Positions 23,311 to 34,790 of a DNA stretch of 64,000 bases are shown here, piece after piece (within the stretch, counting starts at the first letter, position 1; every line of letters starts with the position of its first letter). Made by a program: the position numbers and the translations under genes. This DNA is from Zhengitettix transpicula (Eukaryota > Arthropoda > Insecta > Orthoptera > Tetrigidae), in the NCBI GenBank assembly GCA_037074705.1, contig CM073591.1:186087432-186151431 (forward strand), written 5' to 3'. The notes beneath the pieces are model-generated. The model made no database searches, was not told where the DNA came from, and saw nothing but the letters and a program-made list of their open reading frames with translations.

Positions 23311-24502
23311 TTTTCTGCCACCTGTTCTCTAAGGAAGTTGTTACTGCAGAGGATTGGAGTATAATGTTGGAGGAATCGCGCCAAATTCAACATTTTCACA
23401 TAACTAACTTATTTAACAAACAAAATAGAAGGCATTTTTTATTGAAACACCATCGTATTATTAGTATTAAGAACAATATAAAAAAGTATATTAACCAGTC
23501 TGAGCAATAGTTTAAATTATAAAATTTTATATTTACTTGTTAACATCAAAACATTGTATATTTTGTAATAATAATATTAACGTATCCAGGCTTATTTTAC
23601 ATCACTATAACAACACTCGACAGTATAAATCTGCTATTCAAACAATCCAAATTCAAAAGTAGGGTTAGGTGTTAAGAGACAACACTCTGGCTCGAAAATA
23701 TTTCGTGCATGCACATAAATCTGATCTGGCAGATTTTCATCGCTATTTGGAAGATTCGGCTCGCTAACGAGACGATCCGTTCTGTTAACCGACGAAGGAT
23801 CAACATTCGACAGATAAGATTTTTATATGCAGAGGGAACGGCAGATTTCGACGCTGAGACCGTGATCTGTCTCCCAAATTGAGTTAACACGCTTTTTCAT
23901 ACATTCCTTCCACTGTTCAAAACATTTCTGCATTTCCCTTTGTTTTCCAGAACTGCACATGAATATCGCAATGCCACTATATAAAAATGTGTCCATTTGA
24001 GAGTCGCCTTGATTCGAGGCGATGGAACCAATCGCACTGTGCTAAATCAGTGGAATAGGGATGATGATCAAGGACTTTCATATCCTACATACTATCTAAA
24101 TTACAGTCAAAATATAAATTTGTTCTTATAAATTCTTATATTAACAGTAACAGCAGCTTTGGCAGTTATCAATTAATATCACAGAGAATATAATAACATG
24201 GTTACTATAAAAATAAAATATTAATATAGTAAAATAACAATCTATAATTATTGTGACTAGTTGCATTACATAAATTAAATATGGTGAAGAAGGCCTGTAA
24301 AAATGTTTAAATTAATTTTTCTGGACAAATAATATTATAATACATTTTTTAATGATTACGATATATATTTTATAGTTGTACATAGTTGTATATAAGAGAC
24401 TATACCTACTTTAATATAGAAAGTAATACGAAGAATTACATGTTGTGATTGTAATTTGGTTATTCTTAAATAATAAAACAATACAATAGTTTTAATAAAA
24501 TT
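23311..24502. other. AT-rich DNA without a recognisable gene
   Basis: No family-like frame. The sequence is extremely A/T-rich between 24100 and 24480. Confidence 0.5.
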
Positions 24503-25114
24503 CTTGCTGGGTGCCGGCGTTGTCCCGGTTGTCATAATTAACCGCAGCGACATCCGTAACCCCGGATTTGATTCCGGGTTTGGCTGTTTTTGTTTTATTT
24601 TTTGTAAAACCTCCAACCCCCACCCTTAAAGATACTCTTCTCCCGAGCCGATAGGTAAAAGATAAAAATATCTGGAGAAAGGCTATCTATCTTATTGACC
24701 CCGAAATAGTTTCTTTCTACGAATATATTAGCTTGTTTAACATGTTTGAAACTTCCCCCTCCCCTGTCCACCTCCGCCACTGGGGATTAAACGGCAAGTT
24801 GAATGTCATAATTAAACTCAGCGACATCCACAATCCGGATTCGACTCCAATCTCGGTTGTGTTCGTGTTATTTTTTTGTAACTCCTTTCCATCCCCACAC
24901 CTAAGCCTTTAGGAAATTATGCAGAGGAAACATCGGTAAAAATACTATTAATCTCTTTGACCCTGCAAAGTATCTCATTCAAATATCGGCCGTTTTAGAA
25001 TTTTTGGAAATTTCCACCCCTGTTCCTGGAGGTTGTAGGTGTGTCTCATCCCCACCACCCCCAGTGTATACACCCACATATACATACATATACACATTCA
25101 GGTTATTTATTAGA
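24503..25114 (-). mobile_element. Compact Helitron-like non-autonomous element
   Basis: Read on the minus strand it begins TCTAATAAATAACC at 25114, preceded by A. It has a short GTATATG-type microsatellite and ends near CGCCGGCACCCAGCAAG at 24503. The larger relatives at 33801 and 43787 end CGCCGGGCACCCAGCTAG followed by T. TC start, CTRR-like end and A|T flanks are Helitron hallmarks. Here the end is CAAG, one change from CTAG. The interior shares the GGGGTGGAG, ACATGTTAAA and ACAACCGAGATTGGAGTC-type words of the family. No replicase-helicase is encoded. Confidence 0.6.
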
Positions 25115-25115
25115 T

Positions 25116-25480
25116 TCAAAATAACTATAATATTCTTACTGGAACTAAATTGCTTTATTGTTAACGCAATCGTATTATCTCGATGTAAGATACATTCTTC
25201 TGCAATTGAGGGCGCTTCTTTATAACACGTAAACGCAAACTTGTAAAACTTTTGCACAAAACTGTTGGTTAACTGTTTGACCACTGGGTACCCATTCTGA
25301 CATAACAGTACCCTGGATATCGATGAAATCGGTAAACATCACCTTGAACTTATAACGACCTCTGTTTTTTTCTTTTGGATATGATGATTTCCAAGGCTGA
25401 CGTTTCGTTTTTTAATCGTGTATATAATTACCGTCTCGTCAGATGTTATAACATTCATAAGCACTGAGAACACTGATTTT
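25116..25480 (-). pseudogene. Mariner transposase catalytic fragment
   Basis: Minus-strand blocks read DETVIIYTIKKRN (first catalytic region), FKVMFTDFIDIQGTVMSEW and VPSGQTVNQ, followed by LHRDNTIALTIKQFSSSKNI around the second catalytic Asp. Frames shift between blocks. The homology stops at 25115, exactly where the Helitron-like element begins, and I do not find the continuation on its far side. A 94-codon frame at 25497-25781 upstream is not transposase-like. Confidence 0.7.
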
Positions 25481-25781
25481 AACACGCTTGATGACTTTAA
25501 GTTTCAGACTTTTGCCGCAGTACCTTAGAAACACGTATATATGCAACAGTGACTGAGTCGATCAGTCGATATGCAGCTGGTGCTGGATAAGGAAAAAGTT
25601 CCAGGTCTATCACAGTAGTCGCATAACACAACAACCTAGCTTCTAATGATATTAGAAGGGGAGGGATGCGTGAGGTGAGAATGAATGTATACAGGAATAC
25701 AGGTGTAACCCAACTAACGCTGAAGAAGTTTGAGCAATAAATGAACTTGAATGCCATGCCAAAATTCCGCGCCATCATCAA

Positions 25782-26411
25782 TCGAAGACAAAAGCAACGG
25801 TTATAGATTAATATTAGTACTAAAATAATATGAAGTAATAAACAGAAACAACCTGTTAAATGTGGTCAAAGTAGTCATTAACTACATCGTTTCATCTGTT
25901 ATCCTCTTCCATAGGATTAATTATTCTTTCACAAAGAAAAATTATCTTTCGTGTTTCATTATGTAAATGTTTGTAGGGATTTATAAGAAATAATATGGTC
26001 CAATTCCCTATGATAATGGAGATAGCTTTGTTTCCAAGCAACTGTAGTGCGTAGGGGCCACGTAAATATTTTCTTTGCTCAACAACCTCCTTGTCTGGAG
26101 CTTACAGTTCGCATCCCTTCCAATAAGTGAGGACGTGAAACTCGTCCCGACCAGCTTTCGCTTTCCTCGATATGCTTTGTAGCTGCAGAAAGGTCAACTG
26201 GCGTGAAATGCATTGTTGGTGCAGGTTTCAGAAAGGCCACACAGAACTTGTTACAGGGCTATCTCCTCTCTCAAATCTTCTCCACTAATTTCATTTTGAA
26301 ATTTGTTACTTACAATATTGCATGTCTACGATGTTCGTGATTACTTCAACTGACCTTCACCTTCTCTTTCACTCATAAATATAGCAATTCCTACGTACCA
26401 TATATATATAT
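25782..26411. other. DNA without a recognisable gene
   Basis: A slightly GC-richer piece at 26085-26290 has no identifiable motif. The rest is AT-rich and ends in a short TA run at 26400-26411. Confidence 0.45.
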
Positions 26412-26508
26412 TGTAGTAAACATCAAATAATTAAAAAACTTCTGCCCACGTTGAGGACGCCCATTTATGTAGTATACAACAGTTATTAATTAATTAAATG
26501 GCTAATTT

Positions 26509-26527
26509 GCCCCTCGTTGGCACGCCA
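26509..26527 (-). other. tRNA-Lys-type primer-binding site
   Basis: On the minus strand the site reads TGGCGTGCCAACGAGGGGC, starting four bases after the LTR end. Apart from one extra base and one substitution it matches the primer site TGGCGCCCAACGTGGGGC, complementary to the 3' end of tRNA-Lys and used by gypsy-like elements. Confidence 0.7.
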
Positions 26528-27206
26528 AAATGTAACATTTAAAAGGAAAATTAAGTAAAATCAATGGTTAATTAATAGATAAATTATTTTATTAAAAGTT
26601 AAAAATGAAAAGATAGTAAATAATTTACAAAATTTAAACTTCACAAAACAATTAATTTATTCAAAGTAAAAATAACAAAATTCCTTGATGTGATATATTT
26701 ACATTCGTGTTCTTACTATTTTACAGATTTTATCTATTCTCATCTCAGAGTCGTTTATTTGGGCTTTAAAAAAAGAACCAACCTTTTTTGAACAATGAAC
26801 AATCAAATTTTAAAACATTAGAGTTAGACAACAAAATGAACGTGAATCCGAAATCTGACGATTTGATCCTTATTTAACGTTTACAAAACTTTTACAAAAT
26901 TTCTCTCTCTACTTACAGTGTCTTTGCTGGTACCAGGCATTCGTTTGGACTCTGATGCACTATTCACATACAACAGGCCGTAATTTCACAGAATTTAATT
27001 TTTGTTTCAAAAACACTGTCCAAAACGTTTGTATACATATAGATCTATGTATACATACATAGATCTATCAACTGGAACGATTACGCCGTACAACGCCTGT
27101 GGTCCTCTGAATTAGTCTCTCTCTCTCTCCAGGAAATATTGTATTTCTCGTTCTGATTAATGGTCAATCAGATTGTTATCGACTCCTTCTCTATGAAATT
27201 TGCAAC

Positions 27207-27375
27207 AGTCTTTACTTGTTGAATTTTTTACTGTGGCTTCACTTAATGAATTATGTGTCCAAACTTTATTCGATGAAAATCTGCCGGCAACTCTTAATAA
27301 AATCTTGCCTGCGGCTCTTTACTCAATGAAAATCTTACGCAAACCTTACTCGATGAATTTCTGTCCGCGACTGCC
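27207..27375 (-). repeat. Degenerate minisatellite inside the LTR
   Basis: A word like CTTTACTCGATGAAAATCT recurs about five times at spacings of roughly 33-38 bp, separated by GCCGGCA- or GCCTGCGG-like text. The copies are diverged. Confidence 0.55.
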
Positions 27376-28417
27376 CCCTGTAAAACCCCCGCAGTTCGGC
27401 ACGACAAATCCCGCCTGTACATTGTTGCGTTTATATTCTCGCCGATAACAATCCACCACAAATTTCCAATTATCAATTCTCTAATTGCCTCTAATTAGTA
27501 ATACAATATATATATATATATATGGGTGTTTGTATGTATGTATAATATGCAAGAAATGTGATGGAAACGTTTCTTCAGCAAGGGAAAGTTTAATGGTGTA
27601 CAGGCTAAACTTACGGAAGATATTGGTAACATTAAATACTTTTTATCATTTTCTGCCTAATATTAGACTTTTCTCGTATAATTTATTTCCTAAATGGCGC
27701 ATTTAATTAATATTCACTGCGCAAAGTCAATGAGAATTTTAAGAACATTTTGTCAATACGCAATATGGGGGATTCTGTTATAAGTTGAAATGAAATTTTG
27801 AGTGCCTCCACAACTTCAAAGCTGTATGTCGTTGGGTTTTGTTCCAGCAATTTCTTAGACGTCAAGTAACATCAAATAGTTGAAATCACGGGAATTTGGT
27901 GTATTGAGGTACGTCAATCAGCTGTCGAAACTTAAGGATCACAAGCTATTAACTGTAACAGTTTTTAATTCCAATTTCTCGAAGCTCCAATATGGGCTAA
28001 CAAATGATGAAATACTTATAAAATAAAATAATAATCCGTATGTATTCAGGAAAATTTTCCAATGTTTAATTTTAATAAAACTAATAATAAAAGAAACTGT
28101 TGGGCTTCAGATTTTAACGAATTATTGTATTGAATATAACTATTTATTTTATATATTTTACACTTAGCTCTCCAGAACGTCAATGATATTTTTGGAACCT
28201 AAATAGCATTAGAGCAATAATATCTTTATCCCACTTTATCCACTGCATAAATAGTTAATACAATTTATGGCAAAATTGCAATAATCCATAGCTATCTATT
28301 CTGTAAGTCAAGTATAAAATCTGTTCCGTTGTGAATTTAGAAGTCTTAGAAGTTCCAACGTTGGAATTCCCTGCTTCGGACACTGTGTGGTGATTTAGTG
28401 GTAACAATGGAGAAGTA

Positions 28418-29266
28418 CAAGGCATGTTCATAAAGTAACTTAATGCGACCAACCATAACGGGCTGTAATTTTTTTTTGAGGATTGGCAAAACTGAGTGGT
28501 CGAGGAGAATCTCCTGACGGAGCGAGCATGTCAGGAACTCGGTAGAACATAAACTCACGTTGCAGTGTCCAGTTGCGTGAAAGATGTCGGTAAGAAATCC
28601 CGCCACGCGTTGTGATCCGCTTCCTACTCCCGGAAGGAATAACACCTACCGAAAAATTTTCACGAATCAAAACAATTTACGGCGCAGGTGTTATGAACAG
28701 AACCAGTGTGTTCAAGTGTTAAAATTCAAAACAACAATTTCTGGCAAATAAAGTGGCCTTAATGTTTTGGAACCGAAAAGGCATCGTTCAGGAGGAGACA
28801 TAAAATGCAAAAAAATATTATGAGACCCTAAACAACTCAAAAGGAGCATTAAGACACAAGGAGGGGAATGCTGGCGAGAGGAGTGTGCTTGTTGCACGAC
28901 TACGCTCGTCCAGTCTTAGCCACCAAGGCGGTCGTAGACTCATTTGGTTCTGATGTTTTGAACCACCCCCCGTATTATCTTGACTTGAGATTGTCATCTT
29001 TTCATCTCACTGAAGGCAGACATGGGTGAAATTAAATTTTCAACTGACGAGCAATTGCAAAAAGTGGTTTTGAAGTGGGGGAAGTAACTGTAGTGAGAGT
29101 TCTTCGAGGAAGGCATAAACAAACTCACCACATGCATTGAAAGGGATGGCGATTATGTGGAAAATATTCGACAAGTGTATCAACAATTACCTGTATTTTT
29201 TTACTTAAACTTTGCTAAACAAAAGAGTATAAAAATCTAGTACACTTACTTTCTGAACATGCCTCG
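28418..29266 (+). mobile_element. Internally deleted mariner, both ends present
   Basis: TIRs start CAAGGCATGTTCA at 28418 and CGAGGCATGTTCA at 29266 on the opposite strand, and TA flanks both sides. The 849-bp length is well below the roughly 1.3 kb norm. The plus strand reads RVVIRFLLPEGITPTEKF and NRTSVFK (N-terminal DNA-binding region). It then jumps past the first catalytic Asp region to VFWNRKGIV-like text, LHDYARP (second Asp) and NHPPYYLDL, ending FFEEGINKLTTCIERDGDYVE. The third catalytic position reads Ser. It belongs to the same family as 45366-46320 and 50988-51250. Confidence 0.85.
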
Positions 29267-29268
29267 TA

Positions 29269-30215
29269 TTCTTCCATGTCCGTCGTTTCCAACTGGATCC
29301 AGACTCGTTCTTCGCCTTACATTCAATTGCTTCTATTATTTTTCACCGGTCATCTTCTTCTTCAACTACCATTATTACTTTTCTTTGATTTGCGTAAACA
29401 ATTAAAATACACTTTATAAAAATAGTATTCCCCCTACTACTCGAAGACGCAAAAAAACATGGCCACAAGACTTATCGAACAGCAAATATTGACATAATAA
29501 GAAAAGTGAAAATCAATGGATATTTCTAAATATTATGAACCTTACTATAATTAAAAAATTAAATAATACCCTGTGAAGAAGTATGTTGTATACAAAGCGA
29601 TTAAAAACATGTAACGAGCAGAATGTCAACTGACTAATATTGTGTACATGCGGATGAATGGATCTGTGAGTTTTTCATTTTAGTTTTGACGGGTTAAATA
29701 AAGGCTGTTTTTCAATATAACCATTATGCCTGTTAATTTAATTTGATTTTTTTATTTTCCTCTGCATAAACTTTAACTTTTTAACTGTGCCCAGACTTTC
29801 TCTGTCTTCCCTTTTAAAAGCTCGGTGTTTTCAGTACCACATAAACGTCTTTGGGATTCTGTTCAATCAGAGTTTGACAATTCGCCATATAAATGCGAAT
29901 TTCTCCTCCGTGAGGTTCACACGGAATAATTTCAAGTCCTTGCAATCTCACGTAGCCTACTATTTTTCCCCACAACCGTCCTTACTAATTCAAATATAAA
30001 TTTGTCCAGGCACAATTCCCAGAATAATGCACCTGGACTAGGAAAATCAGGGCAATAAAAGTTTGCAACTGCACGTTATAACACTAACTTGAACGTCAGA
30101 CAAATAAATGTTAAACTTGATATATAATGTCTTCAATAAAAATGTTATAAATTTCGTTGGAGCTGATTTGAACTGAAATCGAAGAAAAGGATGAAGTGGA
30201 ATGTCTGTTAATTGA
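29269..30215. other. AT-rich DNA without a recognisable gene
   Basis: Short chance frames only; no shared repeat was noticed. Confidence 0.5.
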
Positions 30216-30227
30216 AGGAATTGCTAT

Positions 30228-30657
30228 TTTTTTTTTTTGGGGGTGTAGATAGGCTATGTATAGGGTAATCCACATAGTGGCAACTCCCCTCTTATAGCAT
30301 AGGAAACCCTATAAAAAACCTGCATCGGGTAGGTCGGGCATTTGGTACTTGTCCCACGCCCTTCCGATGACGGGAGAGGAGTTTGCTGTGGGGACGCAGC
30401 TTACCCCTCGTCATGCCTTGGCCTGTTTAGGAGGCAGCTGGCCGACTATTCCAATAGGAATTGCGGACAACTCTTGCCGTATGCCCAAGGTCTGCGACCC
30501 CGGAACATACACCTCTCAAAACAGACCGAGGTGCCTCGGCATGTGGGAACCTTAGTTCAAAAAAACCAGAGAGATGTGAGAGCATCCCCAAAGGTAGCCC
30601 CCGCCAGAGCTCTCTGGGAAGGTTCACCTGCGAGAAATCCTCTCGCATGCTTACTTG
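30228..30657 (-). mobile_element. Family A retroposon with target-site duplication
   Basis: A poly(T) tract at the left marks the sense 3' end on the minus strand. The 12-bp direct repeat AGGAATTGCTAT flanks it (30216-30227 and 30658-30669). An internal block of about 150 bp, from GGGATTTGAAAGG to the GGGAAAACC segment, is missing compared with sister copies. The frames of 65-146 codons inside are shadows shared with other copies. Confidence 0.9.
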
Positions 30658-30669
30658 AGGAATTGCTAT

Positions 30670-30893
30670 ATTTTTTTTTTAGGGTAACAGGCTACATGAG
30701 GGTGATCCACATTGGGCAACTCCCCTTTAATAGCATAGGAAGGGATTTGAAAGGGGGGATGCGGAAGGGTAGAGGAAGGTAGCCAAGGGTTAACTATGGC
30801 CCCCGGGCTATATTTTAAGGATCCTACCCGGCATTCGCCTAAAGAAATGCAGGGAAAACCCTAGAAAAACCTGCATCGGGTAGGTCGGGCGGG
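30670..30893 (-). mobile_element. Family A retroposon adjoining the previous copy
   Basis: Its poly(T) begins directly after the right-hand target duplication of the preceding copy. Homology ends at GGGTAGGTCGGGC near 30890. It lacks the sense 5' half. Confidence 0.85.
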
Positions 30894-31560
30894 AATCAGG
30901 TACTTAAATCACTGACGCAAATAATCATAACTAGGAGAGGCAACATTTTCATTTTCGGTTTTGCTTAACCTAGATTACCGACTGTACTGCCTAAAATGAA
31001 ATTGAGAAAATAAATTCACATGCAATAAAAAATAATGGAACATTTGCTTAAGTTAACTGCAAAATCACATGGGTTATATTGTATTACTTCACTATAGCTG
31101 GAACCACTTAAGAAAATTTTTATCGATATCATGAAATCTTCGAAGCACGAGTATAATGATAAAGTTATATCTCTGCTAGTTGACGTTAAGTGCTAGAAGT
31201 ACATACACTGTATCCCAATACCTTAGTTCTTTGTACAGTCAAGGCTAGCACCAACAAAGTATTGACACATTCGATTCAAAACTCCAAACTGCTCCAGTAC
31301 CAAACCTGGATTATATATTGCTAAATATACATCCGAAAAGAAATGGCTTTCAGTATTTTTAAGCTTGTTCTATTTCCAATTCGGACACCATACAAGTCTC
31401 GTTACATGTTACGTTCTATAAGCTCATCAGGAAATTGAACAAACATTACTAGAAAATTATTGCTAATAAAGGAGAAACTGACGTTGCTCAAATAATTTGT
31501 TGGTTTTTGCATCAGATGCTTCAGGAAAGAAATTAAGCTAGGGCAATATACGAGTGGGGT
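30894..31560. other. AT-rich DNA without a recognisable gene
   Basis: No protein family or shared repeat was seen. Confidence 0.5.
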
Positions 31561-31589
31561 CAGAAAAGTGTCCAACCTAACCAAGATAC

Positions 31590-32543
31590 AATACATTTTT
31601 CTTCAAATTTCTTTTTATTTTTCTACCGTCGCCTTGTAAGTCTCCACACTTCTCCCATCTATTTAATCCGTCAAAATAGTACTCGGTGTCTTTCTCTGCA
31701 AAATAATTGTTTACGAAGGTGATTGACTCCTCATTTCACACAAAAATGTCTGTACTCCGAGCGCAAATTTTAGCTTACGTAAAACTAAAAAAAAGTAGCT
31801 TGTGGATAGATCTGGTGAGTAAGGAGCGTGGTCAAGCAGTTAAAGTCATGGCGACCACTGAGGTGTGAGACTGCGCATTGACTAGACCAAACAATTTTTT
31901 ATGCGAATGTCGTCGTTTTTCTGCATTTTCAACCGTTATTTTGTCAAGTAATGATGCATTGTATGCTCCTGTAATGGATTTCCCTTTCTGAAGATAATCA
32001 ATTAAGATAACTCCATGATTTCCTCAAAAAACAGGCGCCATCACTTTCCGGCTGAATAAAAAACAGTTTTTGGTTTATTAGACGATTCCCACTTTGCAGT
32101 CCTCCGTTTTGATTTATTTTGCTTCTGTGGCATAATTATGTATCCAAGTTTCATCCGCAGTAATTAATCTGATTTATTGCGCCTAAACTGCGTTGACAGA
32201 GAGTTGGAAATGTTCATCAAAACGAATGCCTAAATCATGATTTAATATGTTACAAACACATCCTTTGGACATATTCATAGCCTCTGTAATCTCTCACATT
32301 AATTCACAGCATTTGGTGAACTTGAGTGATGTTATCGTTAGTGGTTGCAGCTTTTGGACGCACCAAACGTTCATCGTCACCCAAGCTGGTACAGCCACGT
32401 TTAAATTCAGCTGCCCAAAATTTCACGATGGGAAACGATGGTGAAGTGTCCGCGCGTACGGATAGACGGCTGGATAACAGACGTTTGAGTTGTCGTCCGG
32501 GACGCTGCTCTCCGGATAGTATCCGATGAGGAGCAGACCTCAC
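31590..32543 (-). pseudogene. Decayed mariner transposase
   Basis: From 32543 the minus strand carries the second helix-turn-helix region: AAEFKRGCTSLGDDER, then ATTNDNITQVHQM. After frame changes come ADETWIHNY (first catalytic Asp, GDE changed to ADE), VMAPVF, GVILIDYLQKG and ITGAYNASLLD. Near the second catalytic Asp the text reads NAQSHTSVVAM, with the Asp itself lost, and the SPDLAPSD block is unrecognisable. The C-terminus is NEESITFVNNYFAEKD and YFDGLNRWEKC. Many stops are present. The 5' end of the reading frame and the TIRs were not located. This lineage differs from the other mariners here. Confidence 0.8.
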
Positions 32544-32656
32544 GGTTTCTACCCTTAAAACTGGTTTCAGCGCTTCTAATTCAATGTAAGTGAGTAACGG
32601 TCTCTCTGTTTCCAGTAGTCAGGTGTGGTAGATGTATGTGAGAGCAACATCGAAAG

Positions 32657-33801
32657 CTGCAATAAAATAACGCGAATACAGCCGAGATTGGAGTCAAATC
32701 CAAGGTTATGGATGTCGCCCAGTTCAATTACAGCATCAAATTGGCCATTTAGCCCCGAGAGGCGGGAGTGGATGGGATGGAAATTTTCTAACATGTTAAA
32801 TCATCGATATTAGCGTGGAATAAATAAATGCCGGGACCATTGACGTTGATAGTATTTCTACCGATGTTGTTTGTAGGCATGATAGGGGTGAGGGTGGAGG
32901 GGATTTCCTTGAAAATAACGGAAAAACAACAGAGATCCGAGTAAAATCGAAGGTAATGGATGTCACTGAATTTATTTATGACAATCTGGACAACGCGCGG
33001 GTATCGGCTGGGTTGGGATGAGTTGACCGGCTGTTTTTTGCGTCAATTAAATATATTTCGGGATGAATTACATTAATAAAATTTCCCTACATGTTCTCTG
33101 TGTATAATTTCACCCCTTTCGGACTCGGAAGGGTGCGCCCTTAAGGGTGGGCGTGAAGTAGCATTACATAAAAAGAAACCAGAAACTATCGGGATTGTCA
33201 CTGAGTTTAATTATGACATTAAGTTTGACCGTTTAAGTCCCCGAAGCGGGAGTGGTCGGGGGTGAAAATTTTCAAACATGTTAAACGGTCGATATTTGCG
33301 ATAATTATTTCCTGGGGTTAATTACTTTGATAGTATTTATACCGATGTTGTTTGTGTATAATTTAACCCCTGTGAGGGGAGCAAGCTTAGGGGTGGGGTT
33401 GAGGTACGTTAAATAAAACCCCGCATAAACAACCGAGATTCGAATCAATTCAGAGACTATGAATGTCGCTGAACCTAATTGTGACAACCTGGGTAACGCG
33501 ACGGGTTTGGGAGGTGTTGGGCGGGGGAATAAATTTTCAGACAATGTAATCGACCGATTTTTGCGTGGAATACATTATTTTTCATTATCGCATATTTGTG
33601 GGGGTGGTCACCTTCTAACATGTAAAAACGGCCGATATATTTAGTCAATGACTTCATCCCCCTTCGGCATGGGATGTGAGCACATTTAGACATAGGGTTC
33701 GAGGAGCTTTACATAAAAATAGCGCAAAAGTAACCAAAACTGGAGTCTTATCGATGGTTATAGATAAATGACATCTCGGGCAACGCCGGGCACCCAGCTA
33801 G
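32657..33801 (+). mobile_element. Helitron-like element, 5'-truncated
   Basis: Homology to 42340-43787 starts at GCTGCAATAAAATAACGCG and runs to the terminal GGGCACCCAGCTAG at 33801, followed by T. The interior is a chain of roughly 280-300 bp diverged units. Each has the words ACAACCGAGATTCGAGTC, AATGTCGCTGA, GACAACCTGG, AACATGTTAAA and CCGATGTTGTTTGTG. Short frames inside (61-79 codons) recur in the sister copy and are not genes. Confidence 0.7.
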
Positions 33802-34024
33802 TATACAATAATACCATTGAATGTGCGAAATGATAATTATAAATACATACATACATATGCATGTATATACTAGATGTATAAATTAAAATCAGCTGATTGC
33901 TCATGGATGATCATATTAAGCTACTATGGACACAACATTCTTTCTTGTGAGTTTGTCATCTGTCAACAATTGTTAGTGCACATCATCAGCAATTTAATAC
34001 AACATACTTTTCCCTTTGGTAATC

Positions 34025-34790
34025 ATGTCTAGTTTATTACCAATTGCGTATGGTAGCAGTTCTTTATCGGATAGAACGTGCTGAGATTGGTTTCCTCGGT
34101 TCAAAGATAGCAACTTTGACCTGAGCTACAAGAAGCGTGAAAATCGGCCCAAGAAGGTTGCAGGCTCTTTTGGACGAGGACGATGCCCAATCGCAAAAAA
34201 ATGCTTGCCGAACAATTGGGGGTTACTACACCAGCCATTACCACGCGCCTACGTGCAATGGGAAATTTACAAAGAATAGGAAAATGAGAGCCGCATGAAT
34301 CGAACGATTGGCAGATGGAGCGACGCCGAAATACATGCGAAATCTTGCTCGTCAGACAAAATAGAAAGTCGTTCCTGCATCGGATTGTGACTGGCGATTA
34401 GAAGTGGGTATATTTCAAGAATCCTTAACGCAATAAATCGTGGGTTGATCCCGGCCAACCTTCAACATCGTCAGCAAGTCCAGGTGCTTAGCGTTTGGTG
34501 GGATCAGCAGGTTATCGTCTACTATGAACAGTTGAAACCGCATGAAACTGTCAATTCTCATCGCTACCACCAACTGGTAAAATTGCACCGTGCTCTGCGT
34601 GAAAAAAAGGCCGGTTTATCAGCAAAGACATGACAATCTCATTTTCCTCCATGTTTTCCTCACACGTCAACAATGGTCCGAAACTACTTGGAGGCTCTGA
34701 ACTGGAAGGTGCTTCCCCCATGCCCGTTATTCTCCAGACCTGATCTCTTCCGACTGTCATCGTTTTCTTCGATGGTACTTTTATAACTAA
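34025..34790 (+). pseudogene. Mellifera-type mariner transposase relic, copy 1
   Basis: The frame starts ATG at 34025 (MSSLLP) and homology to the copy at 52575-53495 extends upstream to about 33940. Readable blocks are DWFPRFKDSNFDLSYKK, KKMLAEQLGVTTPAI, RAMGNLQRIGK, FLHRIVTGD followed by a stop where Glu is expected (first catalytic site), and VWWDQQVIVYYEQLKP. The second Asp block is lost through a frameshift, then NYLEALNWKVLPP and SRPDLISSD. The motifs fit the mellifera subfamily. The extreme C-terminus is missing. Confidence 0.8.

Larger units (their letters stand above)
26412..27505 (-). mobile_element. Internally deleted LTR retroelement: one LTR, primer site, short tail
   Basis: On the minus strand an LTR of 975 bp starts TGTATTACTAATTAGAGG at 27505 and ends GTTACA at 26531. 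A primer site follows (26509-26527), then about 95 bp of leader-like DNA ending ACTACA at 26412. Both outer ends abut (TA)n: ATATAT to the left of 26412 and to the right of 27505. The gag-pol interior and second LTR are missing, probably by recombination. The 82-codon plus frame at 27200-27448 is antisense to the LTR and not meaningful. Confidence 0.7.

Noticed and set aside
27031..27070. Palindromic ATAGATCTAT pairs as a regulatory operator
   Set aside because: They lie inside an LTR in microsatellite-like TA/CA text, and simple slippage explains them.
30342..30782. 146-codon open frame and similar recurring frames of 65-95 codons as a conserved protein family
   Set aside because: They recur only because family A copies recur. 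They lie on both strands, some overlap each other in several frames, and each ends at variable truncation points.
33305..33693. Recurring 61-83-codon frames shared with 43292-43713 as duplicated genes
   Set aside because: Both sets sit inside the Helitron-like repeat units and occur in conflicting frames and strands, so their similarity reflects the DNA repeat.
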